From positions 382,245 through 446,244 of the forward strand of contig CAKKRJ010000002.1 in the NCBI GenBank assembly GCA_919902775.1: DNA of 64,000 bases. Reading direction: 5' to 3'. The notes beneath the pieces are model-generated. The model searched no databases. It had not been told where the DNA came from and saw only the letters and a list, made by a program, of their open reading frames with translations. The DNA comes from Burkholderiaceae bacterium (lineage in GTDB: Bacteria > Pseudomonadota > Gammaproteobacteria > Burkholderiales > Burkholderiaceae_C). A program made the translations under genes and the position numbers. This document shows positions 49,439-57,782 of this stretch, in pieces. Within the stretch, counting starts at the first letter, position 1; each line of letters begins with the position of its first letter.

Positions 49439-50614
49439 ATGACGCGACGCCGGCAGCTGCTGCCCTTTGCCGCGATGTCGGCCAGTTACTTTGCCCACAT
49501 CGGGTTTTTCAACCCTTACTTGCCCCTGTGGTTGCAAGACATGGGCCTGAGCCTGCTGACCATCAGCGTGCTCACGGCGGTGCAGGCGGCCACCCGTTTG
49601 TTTGCGCCCTATGCTTGGGGCGCTTTGAGTGACCGCACGGGCGAGCGCGTGAAGTTGCTGCGCATCGGGGCGGGGGTGGCTTTTGCCTCGGCTTGTTTGC
49701 TGTTTTTTGACTGGGGGCCGGTGGGCTTGGGGTTGGTGTTGTTGGTGATGTTCACCCACACCAGTTCCATGATGCCGATCAGCGAAGCCGCCATGGCGCA
49801 CCTGGTCAGCCAGGGCGGGGCGTTTGACGCCAAGCGCTATGGGCGGGTGCGTCTGTGGGGCTCAATGGGATTTTTGGTCACGGTGTTTGCGGCGGGGGCC
49901 TGGTTCGATGCGTTTGGCATGCGGCACTTTCCGGGCTGGACGGTGTTGAGCCTGGCGGCCGTGCTGCTGTGTGTCTGGTGGTTGCCCAATGTCAAAGAGC
50001 CCACGCACCACTTGGAAGCGCATGTGCCGGTGTGGCCGGTGTTGCGGCAAAAGCCGGTTCAGTGGTTTTTGGCGTCCACGTTTTTCCATGTGCTGTCGCA
50101 CATCGGCATTTATGTGTTTTTTTCGCTGTACCTGGATGAAGTGGGTTACAGCAAAACCATGATCGGTGTGATGTGGGTGGTCTCGGTGGCGGTGGAGGTT
50201 GGCTGGTTTTTCAACCAGTCGCGCTGGCTGCCCCGCATGCCCCTGACCGCATGGCTGGTGGTGTGTTCGGCGGTGATGGCGCTGCGCATGGGCCTGACGA
50301 CGGCCTGGGCCGATGTGTTGTGGGTCTTGTTGTTGGCGCAATTGCTGCATGCCATCACCTTTGCCACGCACCACACGGTGTGCATCGCCTTGGTCTCGCA
50401 CCATTTTCCGGGCCGATTGCGCGGGCGCGGGCAGGCGCTTTACACCGTCATCGCTTATGGTTTTTCAGGTGTGCTGGGGGCTTTGCTGGGGGGCGTCATC
50501 AGCGAACGCTGGGGTTTGCAAAGCGTGTTTCTGGCCAGTGGTCTGGCCAGCGTGGTGGCCACGGCGGCGGCGTACAAGGTTTGGCGCTTGCATCACCCGC
50601 GGGTGGTCCAGTGA
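49439..50614 (+). CDS. HcaT/MFS_1-like transporter
   Basis: A 391-residue transporter with about twelve hydrophobic segments, resembling the HcaT group of the major facilitator superfamily (MFS_1-like). The first helix is AAMSASYFAHIGFFNPYLPL and a GALSDRTGERVKLL loop follows helix 2-3. HcaT of E. coli is a proposed 3-phenylpropionate transporter; the substrate here is unknown. GAGGT sits just before the ATG. It lies 3 bases after aroC and 34 before a hydrolase. Confidence 0.88.
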   Translation: MTRRRQLLPFAAMSASYFAHIGFFNPYLPLWLQDMGLSLLTISVLTAVQAATRLFAPYAWGALSDRTGERVKLLRIGAGVAFASACLLFFDWGPVGLGLVLLVMFTHTSSMMPISEAAMAHLVSQGGAFDAKRYGRVRLWGSMGFLVTVFAAGAWFDAFGMRHFPGWTVLSLAAVLLCVWWLPNVKEPTHHLEAHVPVWPVLRQKPVQWFLASTFFHVLSHIGIYVFFSLYLDEVGYSKTMIGVMWVVSVAVEVGWFFNQSRWLPRMPLTAWLVVCSAVMALRMGLTTAWADVLWVLLLAQLLHAITFATHHTVCIALVSHHFPGRLRGRGQALYTVIAYGFSGVLGALLGGVISERWGLQSVFLASGLASVVATAAAYKVWRLHHPRVVQ

Positions 50615-50648
50615 TGCGGTGGTCTGTGATGAATGCTTGGAAGAAACC

Positions 50649-51533
50649 ATGAGTGCGCTGGTGTTGCCCGATTTTTTGCCATCCGATGTGTGTCTGGCCT
50701 TGGGCGATGCCCAGCGCCTGGTCACCTGCTTGGACGGCGCCCACACGGTCTGGCATGCCTGGGGGCAGGCCCAGCACCCCGCCGTGGTGTTGCTGCATGG
50801 CGGCAGCGGCAGCTGGACACACTGGGTGCGCAGCATCGCGCCTCTGGCCGGTGCGGGCTGGCGCGTGCTGGTGCCTGATATGCCGGGCTTTGGCGACTCG
50901 GACTTGCCTGCAGGCTGTACCGATGTCGATGCCTTACCCGCGCATTTGCACGCCGGCTTGCAGCAGTTGCAAAACCAGGGCGTTTGCACCGGCCCTGTGC
51001 AGGTGGTGGGTTTTTCTTTTGGGGGCATGGCCGGGGCGCTGTGGCTGGCCGATCACCCGCAAGATGCCCGGGCACTGGTGCTGGTGGGGGCGCCCGGCAT
51101 GGGCATCACCGTGTCCGGGCGCATGGCACTCAAAGGGTGGCGGCATTTGCCCACACCGCAAGCGCAGGAACAGGTGCACCGGCACAACCTGATGGCGCTG
51201 ATGTTCGAGCGGCCCGAAAGTCTGGATGCGTTGGCGCTGAACCTGCACACGGCCAACGTGCAGCGCGATCGCATGCCGCGCCGCCGCCTGTCGTCCACCG
51301 ACATCGTGGCCCGGGCCTTGCCGCGTGTGCAGGTGCCGGTCAGCGCCATTTATGGTGAACACGATGCCTTGTACCGGGGCCGCTTGCCCGAGTTGCAATC
51401 GGCCATGCAGGGCTTGCCCCCCCGTTGGGGGCAATGGCACACGGTGCCCGGAGCGGGCCATTGGGTGCCCTATGAAGCCGCCGAGCCGTTCATGGCGGCT
51501 TTGCTCGCCACCCTACAGGTGCCGGGGATTTGA
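50649..51533 (+). CDS. Alpha/beta hydrolase
   Basis: A 294-residue alpha/beta hydrolase. The oxyanion HGGSGSWTHW segment, nucleophile serine in VGFSFGGMAG, aspartate in YGEHDAL and histidine in GAGHWVPYE are all visible. No signal peptide. It follows the HcaT-like gene, so it may be part of the aroC unit. The product resembles BchO-like and MhpC-like hydrolases but has no specific assignment. Convergent with the YhgE/Pip-like gene. Confidence 0.88.
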   Translation: MSALVLPDFLPSDVCLALGDAQRLVTCLDGAHTVWHAWGQAQHPAVVLLHGGSGSWTHWVRSIAPLAGAGWRVLVPDMPGFGDSDLPAGCTDVDALPAHLHAGLQQLQNQGVCTGPVQVVGFSFGGMAGALWLADHPQDARALVLVGAPGMGITVSGRMALKGWRHLPTPQAQEQVHRHNLMALMFERPESLDALALNLHTANVQRDRMPRRRLSSTDIVARALPRVQVPVSAIYGEHDALYRGRLPELQSAMQGLPPRWGQWHTVPGAGHWVPYEAAEPFMAALLATLQVPGI

Positions 51534-51574
51534 GCTGACTTGGTGGAGGGCCGGGTTCGCTGAAGACCCCCGTG

Positions 51575-53518
51575 TCACAAGTCGAGCTGTGGGCGCAATT
51601 GGCGCACAGACACAAAGCGCCAGCGTCCAAACACCAGGATCAGGCTGGCCGCGAACAGACCCACGCCGCTGATTTGCAACCAGGACAGCAGCCAGGTGCC
51701 TTCAAACGCACCAAACAAGGTGGCTTTGAGCCCATGGGCCAGCCATGTGATGGGCAGCCATGGGCTCAATGTGGAGAAAAAGCTGCCGCTGAGTTCGACC
51801 GGCATCACCCCGCCTGAAGACGTCAATTGGATCGCCAGCAGCACCATGGCCAAAGCCTTGCCTGCGTCACCCATGAAATGGGTGAGGGCGCAGATCAGGA
51901 ATAAAAAGGCCAAGCCGGCGCTCAAGACGGTGCAGACCAAGGCCAGCGGATGGACCACATCCACCTGCAACACCACCAGCACGGTGAACAGAATCAGCAC
52001 ACTTTGCAGCACCACCAGGCTCCCGGGCAGGGCCAATTTGCCCAGCAGTTGCGCCGCCCGATGAAAGGGTTTGGCGTGCCTGGGAAGCAAACGCAGGTTG
52101 ACAAAAAACACCGCGATACCGGCGCCAAGCCACAGGGCGGCCGGAATCACGTTGGCAATGAAACCGATGCCGTTGTTTTGCACGGTGGCGTCCAGCTCGA
52201 ACAGCGGGCGCACCGAATCGGCCAGACCCTCGGGGCTGCCATCGGGTGTGTCGTCCATGGTGGGGATGGCTTTTTCCATCAGCGCCAAGCCCATGGCCAG
52301 GCGCTTCGTGGCGGCGCTGATTTTTTCATTGCCCTTGGTCACAGCGGCCGTGCCCTGAGCCAACTCGGCCGCACCCGCGTCCAGGGTGTCCAGCTGCGCG
52401 TCATCGGGAAATTGTGTGGATGCTGAGCGCAGGCCACTGTTCAATTGGCGCACGCCCACGGTGAGCGCATGCACGCCCGCACGCAGGTTGCGCGCACCTT
52501 CTTCCAGCTTTTGCTCGCCGTCCACCGCCGTTTGCAAGCCCTGGTCCAGCTGTTGCAAGCCCGAAGACACTTGCGTGATGTGGTTGCGAATGCCTGGGCC
52601 GACCAACAAGCTGCTGCCCGTCTCGTCGTTGAACGTGGACACTTCGGACGAGAGCGTGTGGCTGCCGCTTTGCAGTTTCTTCAGACCCTGGCCCAGATCG
52701 GTCAGACCGTTGGCCAGCGTGTCGGCACCTTCGTTGAGTTTTCTCAAATCGGAGTGGCGCGGCCTGCTGGCGTCCATGGCGCGCAAGCCCGCGCCCAGTT
52801 TTTTGCTGTCCTGACTCCAGTGAGACAGGTTTTCGCTCAGACGCTGCGCGCCCACTTGGACAGATTTGGCCCCGCTGGCGGCGCGTGTGGCCCCCTCATC
52901 CAGTTCATTGGCACCATGATGCAGGTCACTGAGGCCTTGGTGCAGGCGCGTGACGCTTTGCTTTGAGCCTGCCGCTTTCAACAGCACCAAGGACCAACGC
53001 TTGGCATTCAGACTTTCGTTGATTTTGTGTCCCAGCTCGGAGGCAAATTGCTGGGCAATGCGGGCGGTTTCCACGTTGTTGCCCTGCGATGCGAATACCA
53101 CCAGTTGGCCCGCGCCGGGCTCTGCCCCCGGAACGGCGTTGGAGCTGAAGTTTTCCGGAATGATCAGGGCAAAGGCCAAATGACCTTGTTTGACGAGTGT
53201 GCGGGCTTGGTCGGCATGGGCCATCGCTTGGTAGTCGAAGCGGGCCGTGGCTTTCAAGGTGTTGCTGAGTTCTTGGCCGATGTTGACCGCTTGCTCCCGG
53301 TAAACCAAGCCTTGATCGAGGTTGACGATGCCGACTTTCAGCGCCGTGCTGTGTGCGCCAGGGTCCCACAGGCTGGACAAGTAAATCACGGTGTACAGCG
53401 AAGGAATCAGCGCCACAGCGACCACGGCCCACAGGAGTTTGGCCCGGCGAAAAAAGAACCCCGCTTCGGTGCGAGCGATGGATTGGCTTTGGCGCAATAG
53501 CTGGATCAGAACAAGCAT
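51575..53518 (-). CDS. YhgE/Pip-family membrane protein
   Basis: A 647-residue YhgE/Pip-like protein (ABC-2 type fold). An N-terminal hydrophobic segment (LLWAVVAVALIPSLYTVIY) precedes a long extracytoplasmic region rich in heptads and glycine-spaced repeats (about 190-420: LDEGATRAASGAKSVQVGAQ and similar), then five or six C-terminal transmembrane segments including ADGLAFLFLICALTHFMG-like and GGVMPVELSG. The family is best known in Gram-positives, where one member is a phage infection protein; ESX-type linkage exists there. Here the role is unknown. Confidence 0.85.
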   Translation of the reverse strand: MLVLIQLLRQSQSIARTEAGFFFRRAKLLWAVVAVALIPSLYTVIYLSSLWDPGAHSTALKVGIVNLDQGLVYREQAVNIGQELSNTLKATARFDYQAMAHADQARTLVKQGHLAFALIIPENFSSNAVPGAEPGAGQLVVFASQGNNVETARIAQQFASELGHKINESLNAKRWSLVLLKAAGSKQSVTRLHQGLSDLHHGANELDEGATRAASGAKSVQVGAQRLSENLSHWSQDSKKLGAGLRAMDASRPRHSDLRKLNEGADTLANGLTDLGQGLKKLQSGSHTLSSEVSTFNDETGSSLLVGPGIRNHITQVSSGLQQLDQGLQTAVDGEQKLEEGARNLRAGVHALTVGVRQLNSGLRSASTQFPDDAQLDTLDAGAAELAQGTAAVTKGNEKISAATKRLAMGLALMEKAIPTMDDTPDGSPEGLADSVRPLFELDATVQNNGIGFIANVIPAALWLGAGIAVFFVNLRLLPRHAKPFHRAAQLLGKLALPGSLVVLQSVLILFTVLVVLQVDVVHPLALVCTVLSAGLAFLFLICALTHFMGDAGKALAMVLLAIQLTSSGGVMPVELSGSFFSTLSPWLPITWLAHGLKATLFGAFEGTWLLSWLQISGVGLFAASLILVFGRWRFVSVRQLRPQLDL

Positions 53519-53709
53519 TTTTTTTGTTTTCGGTCAGAGAGAGGGGCGTTGCATTTGAGGAAGGTCACCGGTCATAGGCCGCAGCTGTCTTGCAATTGGC
53601 GCGGACAGCCATGGCGTTGAATTTTCCTCCATCGCCGCGCCGCCTTCAGCAAGGCCTTGAAAGGCCACTGGCGCGTGTCTGTTGAAGAGCTTGTTAACGT
53701 GAAACAACA
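53519..53709. other. Gene-free stretch after the YhgE/Pip-like gene
   Basis: No recognisable gene on either strand in this first part of a 306-base gap. The second part is the REP-like array at 53710. One frame on the reverse strand stays open, but nothing in it resembles a protein family. Confidence 0.5.
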
Positions 53710-53785
53710 GTCTTCGGCCGCGGAGGCGGCCTCCCACAAAAAACCAGGTCTTGTGTGGGAGCTCGCCCCTGCGCGCGAATGCCCG
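53710..53785. repeat. REP-like palindromic repeats, family 1
   Basis: GTCTTCGGCCGCGGAGGCGG followed by CCTCCCACAA, then TTGTGTGGGAGCTCGCCCC and TGCGCGCGAATGC. Same family as 10288, 17832 and 59816. The second unit has a TGTGTGGG variant. Confidence 0.88.
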
Positions 53786-53824
53786 TAGACAATGGCTATT
53801 GTTTTGAAACCACCTCCGAAAGCC

Positions 53825-54487
53825 ATGATGCCCGTCTCCATCAAAATTGATTTTGTCTCTGACATCGCTTGCCCCTGGTGTGCGGTGGGTTTGGGTGCTT
53901 TGGAAAAGGCGCTGGCCCGATTGGACGGCGAGGTGCGGGCCGATCTGCATTTCCAGCCATTTGAGTTGAACCCCCACATGCCCCCCGGCGGGCAGGATCT
54001 GGGCGAGCACCTGAGCGAGAAATACGGCTCGACACCCGAACAGCAAGCGCAGATACGCCAGACCATTGCCGCACGCGGTGCCGAGGTGGGTTTTGCCTTC
54101 CATCCCGGTGGCCGGGGCCGCGTTTACAACACCTTCAACGCGCACCGCTTGCTGCACTGGGCCGAGAGCCAAGGCGCAGGCGCACAGCACGCCCTGAAAA
54201 AAGAATTCTTGCAGGCCTATCAGGGCCGCGCCGAATGCATGGAAGACCCGCTGGTTTTGCTGGCCTGCGTGTCCGCAGCGGGGCTGGACGTGGCCGCTGC
54301 CCGTGCGGTGCTGGACAGCGATGCCTACAGCGCCGAGGTGCGCGAGCGCCAGCAGTTTTATGCACAAGCGGGCATCCGCTCGGTGCCTGCCATCATCCTC
54401 AACGACAAGCATTTGATCTCGGGCGGGCAGCCGGTCGAGGTGTTCGAGCAGGCACTGCGCCGCATTGCCTCGGGCGAGGTGGCTTGA
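53825..54487 (+). CDS. FrnE-like DsbA-family oxidoreductase
   Basis: A 220-residue DsbA-fold protein of the FrnE/2-hydroxychromene isomerase-like group. The CPWC redox site is Cys16-Cys19 in SDIACPWCAVG. A helical insert covers residues 60-170, and the cis-proline VPAIILN loop follows. No signal peptide, so a cytosolic thiol oxidoreductase. FrnE proteins are involved in polyketide tailoring or disulfide exchange. MMPVS or MPVS are the possible starts. It follows a REP-like array. Confidence 0.88.
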   Translation: MMPVSIKIDFVSDIACPWCAVGLGALEKALARLDGEVRADLHFQPFELNPHMPPGGQDLGEHLSEKYGSTPEQQAQIRQTIAARGAEVGFAFHPGGRGRVYNTFNAHRLLHWAESQGAGAQHALKKEFLQAYQGRAECMEDPLVLLACVSAAGLDVAAARAVLDSDAYSAEVRERQQFYAQAGIRSVPAIILNDKHLISGGQPVEVFEQALRRIASGEVA

Positions 54488-54520
54488 GCTAAAAACCACC
54501 AGCCACGGGTGAGCCGGGGT

Positions 54521-55012
54521 TCAGGACACGCAGTAGCGCACGGCATTGCCGATGGCGGTGGGCGACACCGGGCCGTTGGTGACGATGGTGCAGGCGCTCG
54601 GGGCCAAAAAGACACAGCCGCCGGCCACCGGGCTGTTCACTTTTTGGCCAAACTCGGTTTGGGCTTGGGCACACAGACGGGCCGCGTCTTTGCGGGTCAG
54701 CCAGCGCACTTGGTTGGGCAGATTTTTGCGCCAATGCCAACCCAGCTCGCCAACCGATGCGCCGAACTCATAGCAGTCGGCGGGCTCGTCGGCGTCGCGG
54801 GGGGAACCTTGGCCTGGTGCCGTGGTGTCCACGCGGCACGGTTTGAGTGGCACCTCTTCTTCGGGCATTTGCGCGAACAGCGGACTGGCGGTGCACAGCA
54901 GGCCGAACAACAGGCCGCACAACAGGCCGTACTGGAGCCAGGCACGCCACCCGAAGCCTGGCTGTGGGGGGTGTTGGCCACCCAGGGCTGCCATGGGGAG
55001 GTCGGGACGCAT
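54521..55012 (-). CDS. Hypothetical secreted protein
   Basis: A 163-residue protein. A long N-terminal region and a hydrophobic stretch (YGLLCGLLFGLLCTASPLFAQ) form a probable signal peptide with cleavage after FAQ. The mature part has six cysteines (e.g. LKPCRVD, ADCYEFG, RLCAQAQ, GGCVFL, SACTIV, RYCVS), suggesting disulfides in the periplasm. No family recognised. The start at 55012 lies just outside the hybrid kinase; an ATG at 55027 overlaps the end of the kinase gene by 11 bases and would add five residues. Probably co-transcribed with the kinase. Confidence 0.65.
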   Translation of the reverse strand: MRPDLPMAALGGQHPPQPGFGWRAWLQYGLLCGLLFGLLCTASPLFAQMPEEEVPLKPCRVDTTAPGQGSPRDADEPADCYEFGASVGELGWHWRKNLPNQVRWLTRKDAARLCAQAQTEFGQKVNSPVAGGCVFLAPSACTIVTNGPVSPTAIGNAVRYCVS

Positions 55013-55016
55013 GGGT

Positions 55017-56810
55017 TCAGGCCACATAAGACAGCACCCGTTTGACCAACAAGCTGCGGTTGAAGGGTTTGAGCATGGACTCGTTCATGCCCGCTTCAAG
55101 GCAGCGCGCCAACTCGTCTTTGTCGGCATTGGCGGTCAGCGCGATGATGGGCGTCGAACGTTGCGGCTCGGGCAGTTCACTGCGGATTTTGCGGGCCGAG
55201 GTCTGGCCGTCCATCTCCGGCATCAGCAGGTCCATCAGGACCACGTCAAACCCATCGCTGTCGCGCACGGCCTCAAAGGCTTCCAAGCCGTTCGCCACTT
55301 CGGTGACCTGCGCTTGGGGCAGGTGGCGGCGCAACTGCAACGAGGCGATTTGCCGGTTCAACGGGTTGTCGTCGGCGATCAGAATGCGCACCGCTTTTTC
55401 GCTGTTCTCGGTCTCGACCAAGGCTTGGGCGTAGGCCGGTGCATGGCTCAAGGTGCAGGGCAGCGTCACATGGAAGGTGGTGCCAAGTCCCACCTGGCTT
55501 TCAAAGCCAATCGCGCCACCCATGGCTTCCACCAGCCCTTTCGTGATGGACAAGCCCAGGCCGTTGCCGCCAAAGCGGCGGGCAATCGAGCTGTCGGCCT
55601 GCGAGAAGCTTTGAAAAACCCGGTGCTGCAATTCGGGCGCGATGCCCATGCCGGTGTCGCGCACCGCGAGCCGGATGGTGCACGGCGTTGGTGGGTCCTC
55701 TTGTGCAGGCAGCAAGCTGCAGTGCAGTTCGATCTCGCCCTGGGTGGTGAATTTGATGGCATTGCCGAGCAGGTTGACCAGAATTTGGGTCAGCCTGTGG
55801 CTGTCGCCCACGATCCACTGCGGCAAGTCGGGCGTCATGTGCAGCGTGTACTGCAGCGGTTTGGTGGCCGCACGCCGTTTGAGCAACTGGAAACTGCTGA
55901 GCAAGGTCTCGTGCAGGTTGAAAGGCGCTTGCTCCACTTGCAGGCGACCGGCTTGCATTTGCGAGTGGTCCAGCAAATCGTTGATGATGGTCAGCAGGTG
56001 TTCGCCCGATTTTTGAATGACTTCAATCTTCGAGCGCACCTCATCGTCGAGTCGCTTGTCGTGATGGATCAGATCGGCCAAGCCCAAAATGGCATTCATG
56101 GGCGTGCGCAACTCGTGGCTGACCGAGGCCACGAACAGGTCTTTTTGCTGTTGCGTGTGTTGCATGTTTTTGGTCAGTTGCCGAAGCTTGCGCCGTTGCT
56201 GTTGGGCGCGTTGCATGCGTTCGTTGCGCACACTGTTCATGCGAAACAGCAAAGCCAGTTGCATGCCAAAAATAACGATGGCCATCATCAAGTGCCAATG
56301 GATCAGGTCTTGTGGCCTGATTTGCAAAGCCATTTCGCCACCCAGCAGGGCGTAGCCGTACAGGCCCAAGATCAACAGCCAACCCACCGCCAGCCCGGCG
56401 ATGCGCGCGCCCTGTCTGTAAGCCAGTACCGCAGGCAGCGGGGCCAGGGCCAGCCAGCTGATGGTGGCCGAGTAAATGCCCCCCGTGAGCCAGGTGATGC
56501 AAAAAGCCTGTGCCAGCGTCAAGATTTGCAAGGCGGTGATCAAGAGACTGAGCCGGACGTGGGCCAGCCGCAGGCCCCCCAGGGCCAACATGGCCAGGAT
56601 GCCCAAACCATTGGCCAGTACCCCGCCTTCAAAGTCCAGCTGCCAGGACACCATCGCAAAGGCGGCGTAGCCCAGGGTCAAGATGAGCAAAAAGGAGAAA
56701 AACAGCCACTCGCGCTCATGGTGCTGCGACGAGAGTGGCCCCCGGCGTTGGAGGAAGCGCCCGCAATGGCCGGCAAGGGTGGCGGACAATGGTGAGTTGG
56801 AGGTGTTCAT
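55017..56810 (-). CDS. Hybrid sensor histidine kinase/response regulator
   Basis: A 597-residue hybrid kinase. Residues 35-190 hold six or so transmembrane helices with no large periplasmic domain, then a coiled-coil, a HisKA domain with His232 in ASVSHELRTPMNA, a HATPase domain (NLLGNAIKF, DTGMGIAPE, GGNGLGLSI) and a receiver domain with Asp527 in VLMDLLMPEMDG. No output domain is present, so it likely feeds a phosphotransfer protein elsewhere. Divergent from a LysE-family exporter. Confidence 0.93.
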   Translation of the reverse strand: MNTSNSPLSATLAGHCGRFLQRRGPLSSQHHEREWLFFSFLLILTLGYAAFAMVSWQLDFEGGVLANGLGILAMLALGGLRLAHVRLSLLITALQILTLAQAFCITWLTGGIYSATISWLALAPLPAVLAYRQGARIAGLAVGWLLILGLYGYALLGGEMALQIRPQDLIHWHLMMAIVIFGMQLALLFRMNSVRNERMQRAQQQRRKLRQLTKNMQHTQQQKDLFVASVSHELRTPMNAILGLADLIHHDKRLDDEVRSKIEVIQKSGEHLLTIINDLLDHSQMQAGRLQVEQAPFNLHETLLSSFQLLKRRAATKPLQYTLHMTPDLPQWIVGDSHRLTQILVNLLGNAIKFTTQGEIELHCSLLPAQEDPPTPCTIRLAVRDTGMGIAPELQHRVFQSFSQADSSIARRFGGNGLGLSITKGLVEAMGGAIGFESQVGLGTTFHVTLPCTLSHAPAYAQALVETENSEKAVRILIADDNPLNRQIASLQLRRHLPQAQVTEVANGLEAFEAVRDSDGFDVVLMDLLMPEMDGQTSARKIRSELPEPQRSTPIIALTANADKDELARCLEAGMNESMLKPFNRSLLVKRVLSYVA

Positions 56811-56952
56811 GCATTTTTTGTAAAACCAAATGCTACATTATTAATGCCATTGAGCGGGTGCCGCTCGCACAAATCCACCCCAAATCAACGGTGCGACAGG
56901 CTGCCCTGGCTCATGGACGCTTCTTTCACCAATCAACAACAAGGCGAAAAAA

Positions 56953-57582
56953 ATGGGTTTGCAAACCTGGTGGATTTTTGTCGGCATGACCTTTGTGGTG
57001 TCGGCCACGCCCGGCCCCAACATGCTGTTGGTGATGAGTCATGCCGCGCGATTTGGCATTCGGCCCGCCCTCGCGACCATGGCCGGGTGCATGTCGGCCT
57101 TGGTGTGCATGGTCAGCATTTCAGCGGCGGGCGTGGGCGCTTTGCTGCACACGTTTCCGGCGGTGTTTGACGCCTTGCGTTACCTGGGCGCCGCTTACTT
57201 GGCTTGGCTGGGTTACAAGCTCTGGCGCGCGGGTGTGCCAGCAGCGTCGGCCCTGACCGATGCTGCACAGCCCGGCCCCGTGCGCAGCGCGGGATCGTTT
57301 TACCGTCAGGGTTTGGCGGTGGCGGCCAGCAACCCGAAAGCGATTGTGTTTTCGGCGGCGTTTTTTCCGCAGTTCATCCAGCCCGAGTTGCCTGCGCTCA
57401 CGCAGTTCGGCATTTTGTTGGCCACCTTCACGGTGATCGAGGTGAGTTGGTACCTGATTTACGCCCTCAGCGGCCACAAGCTGTCGCGTGTCCTGCAGCA
57501 AGCCCACGTCATGAAAACCTTCAACCGGGTCACGGGCGGGGTGTTTGTGGGCTTTGCCGCTTTGATGGCGGCCAGCCGTTGA
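56953..57582 (+). CDS. LysE/RhtB-family amino acid exporter
   Basis: A 209-residue LysE/RhtB-type exporter with about six transmembrane segments. The N-terminal FVVSATPGPNMLLVMSHAAR motif is characteristic, and AYLAWLGYKLWRAG closes the first half. Family members export basic or neutral amino acids; homoserine/threonine-type (RhtB) is most likely by resemblance. AAGGCG lies just before the ATG. It is divergent from the hybrid kinase, which could regulate it, though no evidence shows this. Confidence 0.92.
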   Translation: MGLQTWWIFVGMTFVVSATPGPNMLLVMSHAARFGIRPALATMAGCMSALVCMVSISAAGVGALLHTFPAVFDALRYLGAAYLAWLGYKLWRAGVPAASALTDAAQPGPVRSAGSFYRQGLAVAASNPKAIVFSAAFFPQFIQPELPALTQFGILLATFTVIEVSWYLIYALSGHKLSRVLQQAHVMKTFNRVTGGVFVGFAALMAASR

Positions 57583-57641
57583 ATGTGTCTGTGCCCTGGC
57601 TGACACCACGCGGGTTGATCCCCGATAACTGTGCGCCAAGC

Positions 57642-57650
57642 TGTGGATAA
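57642..57650 (-). promoter_or_regulatory. Perfect DnaA box
   Basis: TGTGGATAA is the exact complement of TTATCCACA, in the 200-base gap between the LysE-family and radical SAM genes. Only one perfect copy is present and there are no iterated boxes or A/T-rich unwinding stretch, so it is not an origin. Confidence 0.5.
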
Positions 57651-57782
57651 GTCCATGCACAAGTCTTGGAGGCCGCATGCCTGTTGGCTTGCCGGCGTGT
57701 GCTTGGTATTTGAGCAGTGCTGGCCGGAGCTGCCCGTGCAGGTGCATGAGCCAGCCCCCGCCTGATTTAACTTGGCAGACGT

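Noticed and set aside
53534..54499. Reverse-strand frame through the gap and opposite the FrnE-like gene
   Set aside because: It crosses a REP-like array and mirrors the FrnE-like gene; no motif found.
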